Assembly: GCA_963575745.1 (NCBI GenBank)
Contig: CAUYUJ010015273.1
Coordinates: 185,648-249,647, forward strand
Reading direction: 5' to 3'
From: Prorocentrum cordatum
Lineage: Eukaryota > Sar > Dinophyceae > Prorocentrales > Prorocentraceae
DNA length: 64,000 nucleotides
The translations under genes and the position numbers were made by a program. The notes beneath the pieces are model-generated. The model was not told the DNA's origin and made no database searches. It saw only the letters and a program-made list of their open reading frames with translations. Of this stretch, positions 8,490 to 18,092 are shown one piece after another. Every line of letters starts with the position of its first letter. The stretch's first letter is position 1.

Positions 8490-9600
8490 ATGAAGAGGAC
8501 CCGCGCGCTGACGCTTCTCGATGGGCAGCCGCTTTCCCGTCAGAAGTCGCGTTCGGCGGGCGCGTTGGCGACGCCATCGGCGACGTCGTGTCCGCCCGTG
8601 GCTCGGGCGCCTCCGGCCCGGGCTCGAACCCTGACCGCCCCCGATGCCGAGCCCCGTCTGGGGCGCGCGGCAAGTCGGGGGCGGCCGCCCCCGCGCGCGC
8701 CTGAGAAGCTTGCGAGCCAGCAGACGGCTCGAGGATGGGCTGCTGGGGCAGTCGCGGTCGCTGCCGCCGCCGAGGCCGCCGTCGCGAACAGCGATGGCAC
8801 CGCTTCGGACGACGGTGGGGCGGCCCGCCCGTCGGGGCGGGGGGCGGCTCGGCAACGGCGACTGCTTCTAGCAGGCCGGCGGAGTCCGCGCTCGCGGCGC
8901 GGGCGCGCGGGTTTTCCGGCGCGGGCGCGCGTTTTTTCCCGCGCGGGAATGCACGAGATTTCGAGGAGTTGGATGCGCCTCGAAGGCTCGAGACGGCTCG
9001 CTCTTGGATGTGCCCGCAAGCCTGCGCCGCTCTCAGTGTGGTGTGCCATCTCGGTGGAGTTCGCGAGGCGCTACGTTTTGGCGATGGGGCTGGCGGTGCT
9101 TATCGGGGTGAGCTGTTACCTCGGGCCGTCGGGGCTGCTGGGCCTCGTGTCGGAGAACCTTATCGCTCCGGCGTCCCCGCCGACGCGTTCGCGGGCCCTC
9201 CTTGTTGCTTGTTGCGCCCATCGGCGATGGGCCGAGCGGGGCGAGACCGACGTCTCGATCTCCATCGACGTACACTACTTACAGAAGTGGGTGGGTGACT
9301 TTTGTGGCCCGCGCTGAAAGCCCTGGGCGGGCGCCGCATGTGGAGGTCCAGCTATTTGACTTTCCCTTGTCTGAGTTCAAACCGTCGCCGAGCGCCCAGG
9401 AGTGCCGACCAATATGCCTCGCCAGACGCGGCATCCAGCTACGTCGATCGACCATCCTCGCCCGCGTCTCAGCCAGGGCGGGGTGGCGGTGGTGGTGGTT
9501 GGGGGCAGAAGCGAGGCAAGTGGAGGAGCTGGAAGAGCTTCGTGAGGTAATTGCGACAAGTCTGTCCGTCTCGGCAGCGTCTTGAACGGCCCCCCCCCAG
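8490..9600 (+). pseudogene. Tyrosine recombinase (YR) of the DIRS-like element
   Basis: The frame 8490-9317 reads LSVWCAISVEFARRYVLAMG, LAVLIGVSCYLGPSGLLGL and VSENLIAPASP. This is the core-domain start, where active enzymes have an Arg (YLRPSEL type); here it is Gly, so the first catalytic Arg is lost. After frameshifts, LFDFPLSEF (9348-9375), QTRHPATSIDH (an H-x-R-like box near 9425) and KRGKWRSWKSFVR (9511-9549) follow, and then a shifted CDKSVRLGSVLN. The usual Tyr after the last box is not readable. The enzyme would insert circular cDNA into the genome. Confidence 0.5.
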
Positions 9601-9679
9601 CCGTGCAGGCGCGCGTGCTGACCTGTCAGGGCCATGTCGCGAAGTGCCTTTGGTCGCCCGAACTGGCTCCGGCACCGCC

Positions 9680-10345
9680 TGTCGCAAATTGATCTCCGGT
9701 CACCCGTGCGTGGCTGACTTGTTCTCGGGCTGCGGCGAAATCTCGAATTCGGTTGTGCTTGCTGGTTTGTCGGCGCGAGCTTGGGGCGCCGTCCGCGGCG
9801 ACCGCCGTTGCCTGACCAAGGGGCAGGTGCTCCGACGGCTCGTACTTAGATGTCTGCAGCGGCTGATTTTTTTGCCGTCGTGATCGCAATTCCATGTGCT
9901 TCTCTTCCAGTTGCCAGGGGTCGGGCTTTCCAGATGCGTTCGTGAACCGAGCCCTGGGGAACCGACCCGACGGCTGATTTGGTTCGGGACAGCGAGTTCT
10001 TAGTACATGTCACGAGACGAACGTGAGCGTGTTGCGTATCCTCAAACATCTTGATCTTCGAAAGGTTCCATGGGTGCTCGATACCCCTCGCGTCTCGAGG
10101 CTGTGGTTCATCCCCGAAGTCCTTGCTAATTGTCGCTGGGTGAGTGCTGAATGGCGCCTCGCTGATTTCTTCCAATGGGGAGCACCCGTGTGGAGAAGGA
10201 CTTGTCTCGTGTGTGGCAACATGATGAATGAGGACTCCGAGCGCCTGTCTGGTGCATGTTTTGGGAAGCGCAATGGGTGCAGCCGAACCGACAAGAAACA
10301 GGTCGAACTGAGCGCACGCTCGATGCTCGTATAATGCGAGAGGAC
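9680..10345 (+). pseudogene. DNA methyltransferase-like domain of the DIRS-like element
   Basis: HPCVADLFSGCGEISN (9705-9750) resembles the AdoMet-binding motif I of C5 DNA methyltransferases. A second segment reads IPCASLPVARGRAF (Pro-Cys box), then PWVLDTPRVSRLWFIPEVL, DFFQWGAPVWRRTCLVCGN and LSGACFGKRNGCSRT. Stops and shifts occur near 9881, 9940 and 10010. Methyltransferase-like domains are known in DIRS elements and in some dinoflagellate retrotransposons. Activity is ruled out for this copy; the family is inferred. Confidence 0.5.
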
Positions 10346-10452
10346 GCGTGGGAGGGTAGGGCTAAGCCGTGTATGTTTTTCTCTCCCAGTGTCCTGCTGT
10401 CGCTCTCGGCCGCCCTGTCTGAAAACCTTCGGCCGTCGGGATTTGAGATGTC

Positions 10453-10524
10453 TGGACGGTCTGTTTCACGACCTCCCCCTGTCAAAGCTGTGTCATGACC
10501 CCCGCAGACAGTAGCAGACATTTC
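10453..10524 (+). repeat. Split direct repeat B1
   Basis: TGGACGGTCTGTTTCACGAC, followed by TCCCCCTGTC and AGCTGTG, then CATGACCC and AGTAGCAGA. It matches B2 at about 75% by eye and in the same orientation, 262 bp away. Confidence 0.6.
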
Positions 10525-10539
10525 CCGCCGAAATCATCG

Positions 10540-10655
10540 TTCCATCCTGTGAGTTCGTGCGCGGGGCTGATGTGTCAAATGTTTGGTTTTTCGTTCCGCC
10601 CTTTGGTCCATTGTGTCATCCGCGACCATTCGGGCTCAAGGTTAAAAGACACCCG
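10540..10655 (+). repeat. Split direct repeat A2 with spliced-leader-like sequence
   Basis: Second copy of the A repeat. The spliced-leader-like word occupies 10619-10640 (TCCGCGACCATTC then GGGCTCAAG) and is followed by AAAAGACA, as in A1. Confidence 0.65.
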
Positions 10656-10714
10656 CCATTTCGTACATAAGATTTTCCCACTCCATGACATATTTGCATA
10701 GCGGCAGGATTTAC

Positions 10715-10790
10715 TGGACGGTCGGTCACACGACTCCCCCTTGTCCCAGCTGTGCCGTGACCCAGTCAGATACTAGCAGAACTTGCCAGC
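10715..10790 (+). repeat. Split direct repeat B2
   Basis: TGGACGGTCGGTCACACGAC, then TCCCCCTTGTC, AGCTGTG, CGTGACCC and TAGCAGA. It defines the proposed right end of the element. Confidence 0.6.
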
Positions 10791-10969
10791 GTAACATTTA
10801 AAACATTGTGTTACCAGAGATCCTTTTACCCGCACCCCTCGCGATCTCGTCTTCACGGAGATACGCTAAGGTGCACTTGGCCGTGCACGTTTTCAGTGGC
10901 CGACCTCATACTCCTCGACCCGCCTCTTCACCCTTGCTTCACTTGGGATGTTTTGCTGAGGTAATTTAT

Positions 10970-11240
10970 CATCCTGGTGTTTTTCCTCGATTTCGGTTTC
11001 CGGGGTCCGTTATTGGGCCCTGGGCCATCAGAAACGGATCCAGGACGACAAAGTACGCCCACGGAGCGAGTCGGGAGCTCTGGGGCCGCGGCTTGGACCC
11101 CTTCGCAGCGTGAAAGAAACAGGATGGACAGTTTCTTGCTACGTTCGGCCCCTGGGGGCTCTCGCTCGGCCCTGGGACCGTCAAAACACGGCTCGGGATG
11201 ACAAGCCCGCCCTGGGGAAAGGGTCGGTCGGGATTCAGGG
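10970..11240. repeat. Dispersed repeat family C, copy
   Basis: TTTTTCCTCGATTTCGG, GTTATTGGGCCCTGGG and CATCAGAAACGGATCC, followed by GGGATGACAAGCC...CCCTGGGGAAAGGGTCGG. A similar succession is seen at 61755-61945. Confidence 0.5.
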
Positions 11241-11399
11241 GACGCTGTATTGAAAAATCAAAACATCGGATGTCCGGGACACCACCGCCACCACCGAGGG
11301 GATCATTCCACGCGAGGAGGGCCACGATACTTCTCCGAGTTGTGGACGGGGGATGTGTCTCGAGCGAGAGTCGGCGGCGAGTCCAGGGGGGGAAGTGAG

Positions 11400-11735
11400 A
11401 GTGAGCTGGCCTTCTCAGAAGGCTCGGAAGGCCTCGGTCTTCCGAGAAGTTCTCTAAGCGCTTTCCGAAGACAGAGACGGCTCTTCAGGAGGTGCGAGGG
11501 TTCCTGGGGAGCCCCGCCGCCTTCGAGAAACCCCGCCCTCTCTCACTTCTCCCTTGGGTTCGCCGCCAGGAGAGGGGGGGGTGCACAGGAGGAGGAGAGG
11601 GAGGGGGAGGGGGAGGGGGAGGGGGAGGGGGAGGGGGAGGAGGAGGAGGAGGAGGAGGAGGAGGAGGAGGAGGAGGAGGAGGAGGAGGAGGAGGAGGAGG
11701 AGGAGGAGGGGGAGGAGGAGGAGGAGGAGGAGGAC
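11400..11735. repeat. Dispersed repeat ending in (GGGGGA)n then (GGA)n
   Basis: The part at 11445-11550 is an inverted, diverged copy of 18690-18775 (shared words TCTTCGGAAA, GCCCCGCC, TTCTCGGAAG-type). The array at 11590-11735 changes from GGGGGA to GGA units. The array at 18815-18906 shows the same two-step composition. Confidence 0.55.
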
Positions 11736-12020
11736 CAGTGGAAACCCAAGAGTCATCAACGATGTTGAAATCAACCCTCCCTCCAAGCTCCCTCTTCATA
11801 GGCCTCTACAACGATTCAGTTCCACTGAGGGAGCTGCCTCGTTGGAAGACAACCGTTTGAAGACCCTGAGGCATGCCAAAACGATGTTCCTGGGATTCCA
11901 ACGCCACGGATCAACCTGACTGTTGCGTCTTGGCGATCTTGAATCATGCCAGAACACGCTGAGACCCCAACACAGTGAATCAACGTAACTGTCGCGCCCT
12001 TATAGTCCTGACTCCTTCCA
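11731..12020 (+). repeat. Dispersed repeat family G, copy 1
   Basis: Begins at the end of a (GGA)n array with GAGGACCAGTG, then CATCAACGATGTTG, CTCCAAG, GTTGGAAGACA and ATCAACGTAACTGT. It aligns throughout with 15431-15720. The unit always starts at the purine array, as if array and unit move together. Confidence 0.65.
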
Positions 12021-12580
12021 ACAGCACCACGCTGACCATTGGAACCCGCGAAACTCTTGCAACTGTTAAAACGTACGTGCGCAGCGCTAAGGCGAGAGCC
12101 ACATGTTGAAAGGAACCGCCCTCAATCCGTGAAGCTCTTGCTTTTTTAAACGAATGTGCGCTGCGCTGCGGCGAGAGCCACATTTTGAAAACGACCCGCC
12201 CTCAATCCGTGAAGCTTTTGCGAATTTTTAAAGGGCATCTGCGCAGCGCTAAGGCGAGAGCCACATGTTGAAAACCACCCGCCCTCAATCCGTGAAGCTC
12301 TTGCACAATGTTAAAGCGCATGTGCGCGGCGCTATGGCGAGAGCCGCATTTTGAAAAGGAACCGCCCTCAATCCGTGAAGCTCTTGCAAATGTTTAAACC
12401 GAATTTGCGCGGCGCTGGGGCGAGAGCCACATGTTGAAAACCACCCGCCCTCAATCCGTGAAAGTCTTGCAAATGTTGGAAACGAACGTGCGAAACGATA
12501 AGGCGGGAGCCACATGTTGAAAACGGCCCGCCCTCCATCTGTGAAACCGTGGCCAATTTTTGAAGCTTCAGGGTCATATG
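11990..12580. repeat. 82-bp tandem satellite, about 7 units
   Basis: Markers reading CCTCAATCCGTGAAGCTCTT lie at 12129, 12209, 12292, 12375 and 12459, with diverged ones at about 12048 and 12541 (steps of 80-84 bp). Each unit also has GCGCAGCGCTAAGGCGAGAG and CCACATGTTGAAAA. The minus-strand frames across it are repeat translations, not a gene. Confidence 0.85.
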
Positions 12581-12662
12581 GTGGGGGGTACTCATGCGAT
12601 ACACCCGGCCCGCCCTAAAAACTTGCTTCGGGGTGTGACAGTGAGAAGTTGTTCATACAAAG

Positions 12663-13229
12663 ATGGAGGAGGAGGAGAAGGAGGAGGAGGAGGAGGAGAA
12701 TGAGGAGGATGAGGAGGATAAGGAGGATGAGGAGGAGGATGAGGAGGAAGATGAGGAGGACGAGGAGGATGAGTTGGATGAGGAGGATGAGAATGATGCG
12801 GAGGAGGATGAGGATGATGAGGAGGATGAGGGGGATGAGGAGAATGAGGATGATGAGGATGGGGAGGATGGGGAAGACGAGGAGGATGAGGAGGTAGGAG
12901 GAGGGAGGAGGGAGGAGGGAGCAGGGAGGGAGGAGGGAGAAGGGAGGAGGGAGGAGGGAGGAGGAGGAGCAGGGAGAAGGGAGGAAGGAGGAGGGAGGAG
13001 GGAGGAGGGAGGTGGAGGCGGTAGGGAGGAGGGAGGAGGGAGGAGGGAGGAGGAGGGAGGGGAGGAGGGAGGAGGGAGGAGGGAGGAGGAGGAGGAGGAG
13101 GAGGAGGAGGAGGAGGAGGAGGAGGCGGAGGCGCAGGCGGAGGCGGAGGAGGAGGAGGCGGAGGAGGATGAGAAGGAGGAGCAGCAGGCGGAGGAGGAGG
13201 AGGAAAAGGAGGATAATGAGGAGGAATAA
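12663..13229. repeat. Compound (GGA/GAT/GGC)n purine array
   Basis: 567 bp of GAGGAGGAT-type units passing to GGGAGGA and GGAGGC units. One strand is almost pure purine. Frames of up to 237 codons are low-complexity translations. Confidence 0.95.
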
Positions 13230-14220
13230 CACATGTGACGAACAATGACATCAATACGATGTTATTACTATGATAATTAATAAGGAGGGTCGTCGGACTA
13301 ACCATAGCACTAGTAATAAGGCATATGAGTCATGTTATGGCAACGAATAAGAAGACTGAAACCACTGCGAATCATGAGGCACCTGTTCATTAACGGCATA
13401 CGAGTAATACCTACAGTAATGCATTAACAGCCGTACGAAGAGGAAACATCATACTAATGCGTGTCAGGGTAATAAGAATATTAATACGGATGATGGTAAT
13501 ACGAAGATTATAATATCAAGTCTGCTGCGCCATATTTAATAATAGGACTGATGCTATTACCGAGAGAAGAAATCACAGTACTACGAGTAATCATAATGAT
13601 GAAAGGACGAATATCAATGCTACTACTAATGGTAGAACAATACTAATAATAACAATGCTTATGAGAACAGCATGCTCCTACGAATCATCCTACTAATACT
13701 AACACGAGGAGGAGAAGGAGGACGAGGAGCAGGAGGAGGGGGAGGAGGAGCAGGAGGATAAGGAGGAGGTGCAGGAGGAGGAGGATGCGGAGGAGGAGGA
13801 GGACGAGGAGCAGGAGGAGGAGGAGGAGAAGGAACAAGAAGAGGAGGAGGAGGAGGAAGAGGAAGAGGAGAAGGAGGAGGACACATAATGAGTATACTCG
13901 TAAGAAAATGAGCAGCATTAGTAATAATAGTAATTCTTATACTAACACTAGTAGTCATACGACTGAGAAGAATCGTCATACTACGAGTGATATCAAGAAT
14001 GCGATTAATAATGCGAGCAACAATGCGAGTCATAAGAAAACGAATGCCATTCCTACTGCTAAGGATAGAAGTAGTACTAAGCAGCAGCAACAGCAATGCA
14101 ACTAATAAGCATTAGCACAATACAGAGAATACTACGACTACAAATAATAAGAACACGCAATATTAATAATAATGATCATCGCAATAAAACTAATAGTAAG
14201 AAGACGAAGACACAAGAAAC
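13230..14220. repeat. Decayed AT-rich trinucleotide-like sequence
   Basis: About 1 kb that is much richer in A/T than its surroundings, made of scattered AAT, ACT, ATC and ACG triplets (for example ACTAATAATAACAATG). A cleaner (GGA)n array sits at 13705-13885. It looks like an old, decayed triplet array. No gene is seen. Confidence 0.6.
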
Positions 14221-14286
14221 GGACGCGATGGGAAGGAGGGGGAGGAGGAGGATCACCAGGAGGACACTCCCCGGCTCCCCGCGTCG

Positions 14287-14577
14287 GTGGTGGTGGTGGT
14301 GGTGCCGCCACCCCTCCGCTCCGATCGAAAGGGCGCCGGGGAGCACTACGACGCCCTCGAGACGCTCACCTCTGCGGCCGACGAGTATGGCCGCCTCCTC
14401 CGGTCCGGCGCTGCCGCCGAGGCTGGGGCCGGCGGCATCCGCGTCCACCTCGGGGAGCACGTGGGGCCCGCGTCCGGGCAGGACATCCTTGATGGCACTG
14501 CAGGGCCCCCTCAGACAAGGGCGCGGCTGTCTAGGGCTCTGAGGAATTTCCACGTTTACCAGTGCGGGCCCCGAACG
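14287..14577 (+). other. Candidate host exon
   Basis: The frame reads EHYDALETLTSAADEYGRLL, then EAGAGGIRVHLGEHVGPASG, with balanced composition unlike the flanking arrays. It ends near CCCGAACGGTAAGTTG, where a GT donor could lie. No family is recognised. It sits between simple repeats, as expected for an exon among long repeat-filled introns. Confidence 0.3.
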
Positions 14578-14610
14578 GTAAGTTGTTGCATTCCAGGTGG
14601 GCAAGCTATG

Positions 14611-14670
14611 TGGCAACGAGGCGGCAACGTTGCGGCAACGTGGCGGCAACGAGGCGGCAACGGGCGGCAA
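14611..14670. repeat. 12-bp minisatellite GGCGGCAACGAG
   Basis: Five imperfect units of GGCGGCAACGNG in a row, with a further GGCAACGTGGCAA near 14742. Confidence 0.8.
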
Positions 14671-14979
14671 ATTGGCGAAATTTCGGCGAACCCCTCAAGC
14701 GCGGTGGGCGGCGACGGGACGTTAACGGGAGGCAACGTGGCAAACATTCGGCTGTTCCATCCAATCCATTAGTAATCGAAGTAGGAAAACCTAAATGCAA
14801 ACACTGTTTTGGGGAATCTGGAGAAAACGAAGAATGGGGACTGTCTCGAACTACGGTTGTAGTCTGCGCGCGTCGCGCCAGTGTCCCGGTCTACCAGGGC
14901 ACCCGTTTTCCCAGACCCCCGACGTTGCGGTTTTCCTACGACGTCGACCCTCGAGCCCCACTGGTCTCGACCCATTCCT

Positions 14980-15060
14980 GGGGACCAGCTTTTCATCCTG
15001 AGACGTTTTTGTCGGTCCCAGGTCACAGCGCGGGCCCCCAGAGGCCGGAAATGGCTACAG
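14980..15060. repeat. Dispersed repeat family A, copy
   Basis: GGGGACCAGCTTTTCATCC, TGAGACGTTTTTG, GGTCCCAGG and CAGAGGCCGGAAA. See the copy at 3890. Confidence 0.5.
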
Positions 15061-15299
15061 TTGTCCGTCGCCTCCGTGCTCATGCGGTCTGAGGTGGCCT
15101 CCCTTCCCTGTCCTCCACCCTCGCGGCCGCCCAGCATCTTCCTTTTCCTTTATCGTGCCGTGCTTCGTTTGCCGCTCAGTGACCTGGAGCTGCCCGACCG
15201 ATCTGCGCGCGCGCGCTGGGTCCGCGGTAACCGAATTTTCGTGACGATGTGAGGTGGTGGATGATTTTGAGAGTGCGGAATGGGAAGGGGGGGATGACG

Positions 15300-15432
15300 A
15301 GGAAGGGGGAGGAGGAGGAGGAGGAGGAAGAGGAGGAAGAGGAGGAGGAGGAGGAGGAGGAGGAGGAGGAGGAAGAAGAAAGGGGGAGGAGGAGGAGGAG
15401 GAGGAGGAGGAGGAGGAGGAGGAGGAGGAGGA
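15300..15432. repeat. (GGA)n microsatellite
   Basis: GGA/GAA array that leads directly into family G copy 2. Confidence 0.95.
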
Positions 15433-15720
15433 CCAGTGCAGACCCAAGATTCATCAACGATGTTGCTATAAACCTTCCCTCCAAGTTCCCACCTCATAGA
15501 CCCCTACAAGGGTTCATTTTCACTGAGGGGAGTGCCCCGTTGGAAGACACCCGTTTCAAAAACCTGAACCGTGCCAGAACATCATCTTTGGGACTTCAAA
15601 GCAGCGAATCTACGTTATTGTTTGGCGATCCAGAATCGGGCCAGCACACCATTCCTGGAACTTCGACACCGCGAGTCAACGTAGCTGTTGCGCCCTGGCA
15701 GTCCTACATCGTGCCCTAAG
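15431..15720 (+). repeat. Dispersed repeat family G, copy 2
   Basis: Starts GAGGACCAGTGCAGACCC after the (GGA)n array and aligns with 11731-12020 (CATCAACGATGTTG, GTTGGAAGACACCCGTTT, GTCAACGTAGCTGTTGC). Confidence 0.65.
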
Positions 15721-15727
15721 GCCATTC

Positions 15728-15793
15728 AGGAGGAGGAGGAGGAGGAGGAGGAGGAGGAGGAGGAGGAGGAGGAGGAGGAGGAGGAGGAGGAGC
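15728..15793. repeat. (GGA)n microsatellite
   Basis: About 22 GAG/GGA triplets abutting the candidate exon at 15800. Confidence 0.95.
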
Positions 15794-15799
15794 CCCGAG

Positions 15800-16008
15800 G
15801 CACGTGGCGGGCCCTGCTGGCGATCTACCGCGGGCTGGCCGCGCTGCCTGCGGAGGAGCGCGCCGAGCCGCGGGTGGCGAAGTGCGTCATCGTGCCGCTC
15901 CGCTGCCAGCGGAGAGGGCCCCCGCAGCGCGCGTCCTTCGACCGCGTCTCGGAGCACCACGACGGGGCCATCTTCCGGCGCCTGGCCCCAGCAGAGTCGT
16001 ACTGGGAG
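15800..16008 (+). other. Candidate host exon
   Basis: The frame reads WRALLAIYRGLAALPAEERA, then RVAKCVIVPLRC, FDRVSEHHDGAIFRRLAP and ESYWE. AG precedes it at 15798-15799, and GT at 16009-16010 follows in phase 0. The sequence just downstream is a family B repeat, as in the predicted intron at 4167-4550. It looks like real protein, but the family is not recognised. Confidence 0.45.
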
Positions 16009-16014
16009 GTTCGG

Positions 16015-16205
16015 AGGCGGGAAGCCCTGAGGCCCTGGCGCTGCAACTTCTTGGCGCCGCGGGCGTTTTTTTGCAGCGCTTCGGGCCCCAGGACCATCAC
16101 AGAACGGTCTGGCTCGAATAATGCAGCAGAAACATGGGGTCTGGGGCTCCAGACGTGATTTCTGGCGATGCTGCAGTTGTTTCGCAACGTCGGATCGCAG
16201 GGGAG
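16015..16205. repeat. Dispersed repeat family B, copy
   Basis: CCCTGAGGCCCTGGCG, CAGGACCATCACAGAACGG, CTCGAATAATGCAGCAGA, CATGGGGTCTGGGGCTCCAG and TTCGCAACGTCGGATC. It starts just after the donor of the candidate exon. Confidence 0.6.
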
Positions 16206-16620
16206 GTGTTCGTGGCTCCAGGTGCCCCCAGCCTTTCGCTCCACATTTTGGAGCCCCCTCTGGGGCACTGGGCCTGGTGAGGGGCGCTCTGGAGGCCGGG
16301 GGGCCTCCCTGCATATCCTTTGAGGCTCAAGAGACGGGGGTCAATGCAGACGGGGGTCAGTCAGAGCGCCGGAGGGCCAGGGGTGCATTGACCCGGGCTT
16401 GGGTGCAGGATCCTGCAGGATTCTACAGGATCTTGCTGAATCCTGCGCATCCTGACTGACCGTGGTCTGGATTGACCCGGGTCAGTAGGTCCCCGAATCC
16501 TGGGGGCACCTTGGGCCAGGGACACTTCTGGCAACGCGCGATAGGTGGCACCCGACCTGGCGCTGTCACCCGCCGCGGAGCCCGAAGAGAAAACGCAGCA
16601 TACAGTCAACCCGCAGAGTA
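16206..16620. other. No gene recognised
   Basis: Contains short internal repeats of AGGATCCTGC type at about 16405-16455 and a partly inverted pair around GGTCAATGCA / TGCATTGACC (16338 and 16382). No coding signal. Confidence 0.4.
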
Positions 16621-16745
16621 AAGATGAGTAACTTTCCAGGGTTGCCCTTGCATTCTTCCCCTTCGGCTCATCCTTGGCCGCCTTCGCTGGCCGCGCCCCG
16701 CCCGCAAAGTGTCGACATGGCCTTCCAAGGCCCTTGCATGTGCTC
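16621..16745 (+). repeat. Dispersed repeat family H, copy 1
   Basis: GATGAGTAACTTTCCAGGG, CCCCTTCGGCTCATCCT, TTCGCTGGCC and CAAGGCCCTTGCAT. The same order is found at 36328-36450. Confidence 0.5.
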
Positions 16746-17049
16746 CCGTAGGTCCGCGCGGATTGCCCGGGTCGGCGCGGGACCCCACCTCCCCTGGCGC
16801 GCGCAGCGCGCTCTCTGCGGTGCCAGAGGCGCTTCCCAGGGATGCCCACCGCCGATCCAAGACATCCGCGCGGCCCTCTGGCAGTCTGGATGCTCATGCC
16901 GCTTCCCAGACAGCCCGCGACCTCCGTGAATTCTCCGTCCGCGGCCCCAGAGGTCCAGATCTCCTCCCCGGTGGCAGTTTGGCGTCTGGGATCCATAAAT
17001 AGAGGCGGGGCCGCCATGCGACCCCGGTCATTTGGCCCTTTGGTGTAGC

Positions 17050-17905
17050 CCCCTGTATATGGCCACGAAGCGTGCGAGGGGTGTACCGAAAAAAGAGGCG
17101 GGAGCTCGCGCGGACCATTGCATTTGTCCCTTCTGTGGGGCTTCCCATGGGGCCACGCGAGGTTTGAGGGGCGTGCTGAAATGATAGGCAGAAGCTCATG
17201 CGAAGCCTGGAATTTGGACTTTCGGTAGCGCTCCCCATGGGGCCACGAAACGTGTGAGGGGTGTGCCGACATGAGATGTGGGAACTCATGCGAACCCTGG
17301 CATTTGGGGGGTCTCGGTGGAGCTTCCGACGAGGCCACGGAGCGTGTGAGGGATGTCCCGAACTTCGCGGCGGAACTCGTTCGAACCCTGACATGTGGTC
17401 CTCTGGTGGGGCTGCCTATGGGGCCACGCAGCGTGCGCGGGGTGTGCCGAAATGAGAGGCGGTAGTTCGTGCGAACTCTGGCATGTGAGACTCAGTTGCA
17501 GCTCCCATATGGGGCCACGGAATGTATGAGGAGTGTGCCGAAATGAGAGGCGGAAGTTCGTGCGAACCCTGGTATTTTGGGCTTCAGTTGGAGCTCCCTA
17601 TGGGGCTACGAAGCGTGTGAGGGGCTTGCCGAAATGAGATGCGGGAACTCATGCGAACTCTGACATTTGGGCCTTCGGTGATGTTCCCCATTGGGCGACG
17701 AAACGTGTGAGGGGTGTGCTGAAACGAGAGGCGGAACCTCATGCGAACCCAGGCATTTAGGCTTTATTTGGGGCTCCCGGTGGGGCCACGAATCGTGTGA
17801 GGCGTGTGCCGAGATGAGAGGCGGGAGCTCGTGCGAACACTGGCATTTGGGCCTTAGTTGGAGCTCCCAATGGGGTTACGAAACCTGTGGTGCGTTCCGA
17901 AATGG
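17050..17905 (+). repeat. ~90-bp tandem satellite, about 10 units
   Basis: GCCGAAATGAGAGGCGG-type markers recur at about 17087, 17176, 17265, 17357, 17447, 17539, 17629, 17719, 17808 and 17897 (steps of 89-92 bp). Each unit also holds GGGGCCACGAAACGTGTGAG. The minus strand of the array at 58.4-59.8 kb has the same motifs, so the two arrays belong to one satellite superfamily. Confidence 0.85.
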
Positions 17906-18092
17906 GACTGATGATGGTGAATCGTGCTGATGCTGATGCCGATTAGCGGTGATGGTGATGACAATGATGATGGTGATGCGGGTGACGATGACGACGAGGA
18001 GGGAGGAGGGGGAGGAGAAAGGAAGGAATGAAGGAGACGCGGGGCGAAGCTGATTCAACATAAGGACCCATCACCGCACGATGGTTGGGTAT

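Larger units (their letters stand above)
5100..10790 (+). mobile_element. DIRS/Ngaro-like tyrosine-recombinase retrotransposon, decayed
   Basis: About 5.7 kb with, in order, a gag-like region, reverse transcriptase, RNase H, tyrosine recombinase and a methyltransferase-like domain. These are spread over several frames with stops. Short direct repeats enclose it as A1 (5106-5215), coding region, B1 (10453-10524), A2 (10540-10655) and B2 (10715-10790). This A-ORFs-B-A-B arrangement is the split direct repeat layout of Ngaro/PAT-like YR retroelements. No integrase or protease is seen. Domain calls rest on recognising motifs by eye. Confidence 0.6.

Noticed and set aside
7824-8855. 343-codon minus-strand frame, Arg/Pro-rich
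   Set aside because: It lies opposite the RNase H and recombinase region of the DIRS-like element; composition typical of antisense GC-rich DNA.
5100-10790. LTR retrovirus-like interpretation of the RT element
   Set aside because: No long terminal repeats with TG...CA ends, no protease and no DDE integrase; tyrosine-recombinase motifs and split direct repeats fit better.
12592-13305. Long Pro/Leu/Ser/Glu-rich open frames over purine arrays (also at 11.5, 15.3, 40.4, 55.4-56.1, 58.1 and 63.5 kb)
   Set aside because: They translate triplet repeats, which cannot contain stops in most frames; there is no non-repetitive domain.
17050-17905. CRISPR-like regular repeats (also 11.99, 28.3 and 58.4 kb)
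   Set aside because: Whole units repeat end to end with diffuse divergence; there is no constant short repeat alternating with unique spacers and no cas gene.
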